Under the pieces are notes generated by a model. That model did no database searches and had not been told where the DNA came from. It saw only the letters and a program-made list of their open reading frames with translations. 7,639 nt of DNA from Actinomycetota bacterium (lineage in GTDB: Bacteria > Actinomycetota > Acidimicrobiia > Spongiisociales > UBA11373). The stretch lies in the NCBI GenBank assembly GCA_003486285.1, contig DNGH01000109.1, forward strand, positions 1 through 7,639. Direction: 5' to 3'. The position numbers and the translations under genes are program-made. Each line of letters opens with the position of its first letter. The first letter of the stretch is position 1. This document shows, in pieces, positions 4,493-7,639 of the stretch.

Positions 4493-5711
4493 CTTCGGCC
4501 TCGGCCAGGGTACGGGACTCTGCGGAGTGAAACAGTTCCAGCGTGACCCGCTCCCCGGCGGCCACCCCACCCACCCCAACCGGGATCACGGCCAGGGCAT
4601 CGGCCGCGGCGAGGGCGGATAGAACGTTCGAAGCCTGCCCCCCGGCGGAGCGGACCACTCCGGGCTCCGAGAACGCCACCCGGAGGAACACCACCTTGGC
4701 GGGATTGGTGGCAACACCCTCGCCCAACACCGCGGCGATCCGTGGGCGGAACAGCCGCGTCGCCCCCATCGCTGCGAGCAGCGCCGGCCGGACGAACTGC
4801 TCGAACGCCACGAGCACCGACACCGGGTTCCCGGGGAGACCGAACAGCGGGGTGGAGCCGAGGAACCCGAAGGCGAACGGCTTGGCCGGCTGCATCGCCA
4901 CCTGCCAGAAGTCGACGCGGCCGAGATCGGCCAGCACCCGCTTCACGAGGTCGTGCTCACCCATCGACACCCCGCCGCTGGTCACCACTGCATCGCAGGT
5001 CGCCGCCGCCTCCTCCAGGGTGGAGCGGAGCAGCCGCGCATCGTCGGGGACGATGCCGAGGTCCTGCACGTCGGCCCCGAGTTCGGCGAGCGCCGCCACG
5101 AGGAGGGGCCGGTTGGCGTCACGGATCATCCCCGGCCGCAGCTTCACGGTGTCGGGGGGCTGCACCTCGTCGCCGGTGGAGAGGACCGCAACCATCGGGC
5201 GTCGCGTCACCTGCGGGCTGGCGAACCCGATCGTGGCCAGGACCCCGAGATGCGCCGGACCGAGCCGGTCGCCGCGGCGCAGCGCCACCGTCCCTGCGGC
5301 GAAGTCGCCTCCGGCGGGGCGAATGTGCTCGCCCGCGGTGGCGGGGCGGGTGATCCGCACCCGATTCCCCGTCGTCGTGGTGTCCTCGACCATCACCAGC
5401 GCATCACAGCCGGCGGGGAGCGGCGCCCCGGTCATGATCCGAATCGCAGTGCCCGGCGCCACCGGGATCGTGGGCGCGGTCCCGGCGGGGAGATCACCGA
5501 TCACCTCGAGTTCCACCGGGGCAGTGGCGACATCCGCGCTCCGCACCGCAAACCCATCGACGCCGGAGTTGGCGAAGGACGGCACCGGCTCGGCCGCCAC
5601 CACGTCGCGGCTCAGCACCAGCCCCCGGGCAGCGGCCAGCGGCACCACCACCTCGGGAAGGGCCGGCATCGCCGCGATCACCTCGCGACGCGCCGCAGCG
5701 AGGCGCTTCAC
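4485..5711 (-). CDS. moeA: Molybdopterin molybdenumtransferase MoeA
   Basis: The 408-residue protein matches the usual MoeA length. Motifs in order are NSGVDGFAV at 48-56 (usually NSAMDGYA), IMTGAPLP at 92-99, STGDEV at 178-183, DAN at 198-200, TSGGVSMGEHDL at 244-255, QPAKPFAFG at 274-282, and FGLPGNPVS at 290-298. The acidic residues Asp52 and Asp181 and Lys277 are at expected positions. MoeA takes adenylated molybdopterin from MogA and inserts molybdate to give the Mo-cofactor. GTG 5711 is chosen because it overlaps the plsY stop (GTGA) and gives a normal N-terminus; the open frame continues upstream to 6005 only as a shadow within plsY. No guanylyltransferase gene (mobA) is present, so the final cofactor form cannot be inferred. 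A 560-codon open frame on the opposite strand is a by-product of high third-position GC. Confidence 0.97.
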   Translation of the reverse strand: MKRLAAARREVIAAMPALPEVVVPLAAARGLVLSRDVVAAEPVPSFANSGVDGFAVRSADVATAPVELEVIGDLPAGTAPTIPVAPGTAIRIMTGAPLPAGCDALVMVEDTTTTGNRVRITRPATAGEHIRPAGGDFAAGTVALRRGDRLGPAHLGVLATIGFASPQVTRRPMVAVLSTGDEVQPPDTVKLRPGMIRDANRPLLVAALAELGADVQDLGIVPDDARLLRSTLEEAAATCDAVVTSGGVSMGEHDLVKRVLADLGRVDFWQVAMQPAKPFAFGFLGSTPLFGLPGNPVSVLVAFEQFVRPALLAAMGATRLFRPRIAAVLGEGVATNPAKVVFLRVAFSEPGVVRSAGGQASNVLSALAAADALAVIPVGVGGVAAGERVTLELFHSAESRTLAEAEDD

Positions 5712-6292
5712 GCCGCGATCCGGCGCTCGGCGCCCACCAGCAGGCGGCGGATGTTCTCGCGGTGGCGCACCACCACGAGCAGTGCGGCGGCACCGGCCCA
5801 CACCAGTGACCAGCCGCGGTGGCCAAAGGCAAGGGCGCCGGGCACCAGGGCGATCGCCACCAGCAGCGACGCCAGCGAGGCCCGTTTGGCCGCAAAGGCG
5901 AGGAGGACCCATACGAGGAGCAGCGCCAGACCCAGAAGCGGTTCGAGCCACAGCATCATCCCGCCGGCGGTGGCGACCCCCTTGCCGCCGTGGAAGCGAT
6001 GCCACACGGGATAACAGTGGCCGAGGACCGCGGCGAACCCGGCAGCGAAGCCGACGGCCTCACCGGCGGCGAGATCTCCGATCGCCGCGGCCGCCAAGCC
6101 CTTGGCCATGTCTCCCATCATCACCGCGGCGGCTGCCTTGCGGCCCATGGAGCGGAGCACATTGGTGGTTCCGGGGTTGCCGCTGCCGTGGGCGTAGATG
6201 TCGACGCCCCGCACCTTGGGGATGATCACCCCGAAATCGATGCTGCCCAGCAGATAGCCGGCGGCCACGGCAGCGATCGCGATGGGTTCCAC
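5708..6292 (-). CDS. plsY: Acyl-phosphate:glycerol-3-phosphate acyltransferase PlsY
   Basis: The 194-residue membrane enzyme has all three PlsY loop motifs: GSGNPGTTNVLR at 36-47, HRFHGGKGVAT at 98-108, and HRENIRRLL at 177-185. GDMAKG at 60-65 matches the conserved D-x-x-KG after the second helix. Hydrophobic segments lie near 3-25, 52-72, 80-95, 112-135 and 139-175, fitting the family's multi-helix fold. It transfers an acyl group from acyl phosphate to glycerol 3-phosphate, making lysophosphatidate for phospholipid synthesis; the partner PlsX is not in the window. The start is GTG 6292, with no recognisable ribosome binding site. A TAGACT box ends eight bases upstream, so the message may be leaderless. 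The stop overlaps the moeA start, placing plsY first in a molybdenum-cofactor operon. Confidence 0.96.
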   Translation of the reverse strand: MEPIAIAAVAAGYLLGSIDFGVIIPKVRGVDIYAHGSGNPGTTNVLRSMGRKAAAAVMMGDMAKGLAAAAIGDLAAGEAVGFAAGFAAVLGHCYPVWHRFHGGKGVATAGGMMLWLEPLLGLALLLVWVLLAFAAKRASLASLLVAIALVPGALAFGHRGWSLVWAGAAALLVVVRHRENIRRLLVGAERRIAA

Positions 6293-6300
6293 GAGGGGCG

Positions 6301-6306
6301 AGTCTA
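6301..6306 (-). promoter_or_regulatory. Possible -10 box for the plsY-moeA-moaC-mogA operon
   Basis: The minus strand reads TAGACT, a good TAnnnT -10 box. Eight bases separate it from the plsY GTG, so transcription would start at or next to the start codon, giving a leaderless or nearly leaderless message. This fits the absence of a ribosome binding site. The -35 region (around GTGAGG) is weak. Only 72 bases separate the two divergent genes. Confidence 0.45.
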
Positions 6307-6333
6307 GGAACGGGACGATCTCCCCTCACCCCT

Positions 6334-6339
6334 ACCATG
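6334..6339 (+). promoter_or_regulatory. Possible -10 box for the mtnP-PPOX pair
   Basis: TACCAT on the plus strand fits TAnnnT and would start transcription near 6346, leaving about 19 bases before the mtnP GTG, enough for its ribosome binding site. The only -35 candidate (GGGACG near 6312) has a short 15-base spacing. If both boxes are used, the divergent promoters share about 30 bases and could be coordinated. Confidence 0.3.
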
Positions 6340-6352
6340 CGACCCTTCGTCC

Positions 6353-6357
6353 AGGAG
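6353..6357 (+). promoter_or_regulatory. Ribosome binding site of mtnP
   Basis: AGGAG lies seven bases before GTG 6365 and decides the start. An ATG at 6337 lies before this site but is out of frame. Confidence 0.7.
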
Positions 6358-6364
6358 TGGTCGC

Positions 6365-7123
6365 GTGATCGGCGTGTTCGGAGGATCGGGGTTCTACGAC
6401 TTCATCGAGGGATGCTCCCCGCATCCGGTGACGACACCATATGGATCCCCGTCGGAGGTGCCGCTGGTGGGCGAGGTCGATGGGATCCCGGTGGCGTTCA
6501 TCCCCCGCCACGGCGCCCAGCACCAGTTCCCGCCGCACCGCATCCCGGTGCGGGCCAACGTCTGGTCGATGCGAGAGATCGGGGTGGATCGCATCGTGGC
6601 TCCCTCGGCCGTGGGATCGCTCCGCAAGGTGATGGCACCCGGACACTTCGTCATCCCCGATCAGATCGTCGACCGCACCTGGGGACGAGAGCACACCTTC
6701 TTCGAGGGCGGCCTGGTCCAGCACCTCCCGTTTGCCGATCCCTACCACCCCGCCATGCGCCGCATCGCGTGCGAGGGCATGGCGAGCGCCGGAGCCACCG
6801 TCCACGACGGCGGCACGGTCGTGGTCATCCAGGGACCACGGTTCTCGACCCGCGCCGAGAGCGCGGCGTGCGCGGCATCGGGCTTCGAGTTGCTGAACAT
6901 GACCCAGATGCCGGAGGCGGCGCTCTGCGCCGAAGCCGGCATCGGCTACGTGTCCATCGCGGTGGTCACCGACTACGACGTCGGCCTCGAGGGGATGGCC
7001 CCGGTCAACCATGCCGAGGTGCTGGCCCGCTTCGCCGAGTCGATCGGCACCCTCAAGGAAGGGATCCGGGCGATGCTCCCGGGGCTGTCCCTTCTGCAAC
7101 TCGACGTCACCGCCCTGCTGTGA
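6365..7123 (+). CDS. mtnP: S-methyl-5'-thioadenosine phosphorylase
   Basis: The 252-residue protein belongs to the trimeric purine nucleoside phosphorylase family. Visible motifs are the phosphate-binding GGSGFY at 6-11, IPRHGAQHQFPPHRIPVRAN at 46-65, SAVGSLRKVMAPGHFVIPDQ at 81-100 with DRT at 103-105, GPRFSTRAES at 157-166, NMTQMPEA at 178-185, and VTDYDVG at 201-207. MtnP splits methylthioadenosine, a by-product of polyamine and other SAM-dependent reactions, into adenine and methylthioribose 1-phosphate for methionine salvage. The GSLR and DRT residues resemble human MTAP more than the methylthioinosine phosphorylases, and TDYD carries aspartates that contact the 6-amino group in MTAP, so adenosine-type substrates are favoured. 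This is from memory of the family, not an alignment. The start is GTG 6365, and the stop overlaps the next gene's start as GTGA. Confidence 0.93.
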   Translation: MIGVFGGSGFYDFIEGCSPHPVTTPYGSPSEVPLVGEVDGIPVAFIPRHGAQHQFPPHRIPVRANVWSMREIGVDRIVAPSAVGSLRKVMAPGHFVIPDQIVDRTWGREHTFFEGGLVQHLPFADPYHPAMRRIACEGMASAGATVHDGGTVVVIQGPRFSTRAESAACAASGFELLNMTQMPEAALCAEAGIGYVSIAVVTDYDVGLEGMAPVNHAEVLARFAESIGTLKEGIRAMLPGLSLLQLDVTALL

Positions 7124-7639
7124 GCGAGCGCGTCGAGGACTTCCTCGCCGTCCGCCGCCATGCCGAACGGGGCTCGTACGAGCGGGCCGTGATCGACGGC
7201 ATCCTCGACGAGGCGCTCTACTGCACCGTCGGATTCGTCGACGATGGGCGCCCCGTCGTGATCCCGACCATTCACGTCCGCATCGGCGACACCCTGGTGG
7301 TCCATGGATCGCCGGCGTCCCGGATGCTGCGACTCCTCAAGACCGGCGAACCCTGCGCCATCGGGGTCACCCTGCTCGATGGCCTGGTGCTGGCCCGCTC
7401 GGTCTTCAACCACTCCATGAACTACCGCAGCGTCGTGCTCCTGGAGTGCCGCGGCCGGGAGATCACCGACCGCGACGAGAAGTGGGAAGCGATGCGCCGT
7501 CTCACCGAGAAGCTGGTCCCGGGTCGCTGGGACGACGCCCGCCAGCCGAGCGACCAGGAGTTCAAGGGGACCACCCTGGTGTCCTTCCCCATCGACCTGG
7601 CCTCCGCCAAGGTGCGCTCCGGCCCACCCGTGGACGATG
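7120..7639 (+). CDS. PPOX-class flavin-nucleotide-binding protein (cut by right edge)
   Basis: The first 173 residues are present. RRHAERGSYERAVIDGILDEAL at 12-33 and LDGLVLARSVFNHSMNYRSVV at 86-106 are typical of the pyridoxamine-5'-phosphate-oxidase-like family often annotated as flavin-nucleotide-binding or NimA-related. VVIPTIHVRIGDTLVVHGS at 46-64 and RWDDARQPS at 136-144 also fit. Such proteins are small split-barrel dimers binding FMN or F420. Functions vary: nitroimidazole reductases, oxidoreductases of unknown substrate, or cofactor-binding proteins. The family usually runs about 210-230 residues, so roughly a fifth is missing. The GTG start overlaps the mtnP stop (GTGA), so the two are translationally coupled, although no shared pathway is known to me. 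The substrate is unknown. Confidence 0.9.
   Translation, partial: MSERVEDFLAVRRHAERGSYERAVIDGILDEALYCTVGFVDDGRPVVIPTIHVRIGDTLVVHGSPASRMLRLLKTGEPCAIGVTLLDGLVLARSVFNHSMNYRSVVLLECRGREITDRDEKWEAMRRLTEKLVPGRWDDARQPSDQEFKGTTLVSFPIDLASAKVRSGPPVDD

Noticed and set aside
4543..6225. 560-codon open frame on the plus strand opposite moeA and plsY
   Set aside because: Low-complexity Arg/Pro/Ser/Ala composition typical of antisense frames in GC-rich genes; the minus strand encodes two enzymes with full motifs.

Overview
The window is GC-rich, densely packed bacterial DNA. Eight of the ten protein genes start with GTG, and four gene junctions are 4-base GTGA overlaps. Together with actinobacterial-type TAnnnT -10 boxes, a PPOX flavoprotein typical of actinobacteria and a bacterial translin, this points to an Actinomycetota member, perhaps an uncultured Acidimicrobiia. 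The lineage is an inference from style and content, not from a marker gene.

Layout from left to right. 1-1949 (minus): a serine hydrolase of the beta-lactamase/D-aminopeptidase fold, with a hydrophobic C-terminal tail, followed one base later by the N-terminal third of a class III PLP aminotransferase that runs off the left edge. 1950-2300: a spacer with no gene I can defend. 2301-2377 (minus): a complete tRNA-Ala(CGC) with encoded CCA and the G3:U70 identity pair. 2488-3398 (minus): a small two-helix membrane protein whose stop overlaps the start of a translin-family protein. 3555-6292 (minus): an overlapping four-gene operon, plsY-moeA-moaC-mogA, joining phospholipid synthesis to the later steps of molybdenum cofactor synthesis. 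6293-6364: a divergent promoter region. 6365-7639 (plus): a methylthioadenosine phosphorylase gene overlapping a PPOX-class flavoprotein gene that is cut by the right edge.

How the genes work together: MoaC makes cyclic pyranopterin monophosphate, while MogA and MoeA adenylate molybdopterin and insert molybdate. MoaA, MoaD and MoaE must be encoded elsewhere. PlsY makes lysophosphatidate and is apparently the promoter-proximal gene of the same transcript. MtnP salvages methylthioadenosine for methionine and adenine recovery.

The least ordinary part is the translin/membrane-protein pair. Translins are nucleic-acid-binding proteins best known from the eukaryotic C3PO ribonuclease, and this one keeps acidic residues where a nuclease site would be expected. 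It lies directly upstream of a tRNA gene on the same strand, and the spacers around it carry three degenerate arrays of 7-base repeats. Base composition also drops modestly on the 3' side of the tRNA gene, so the left part may be an acquired segment.
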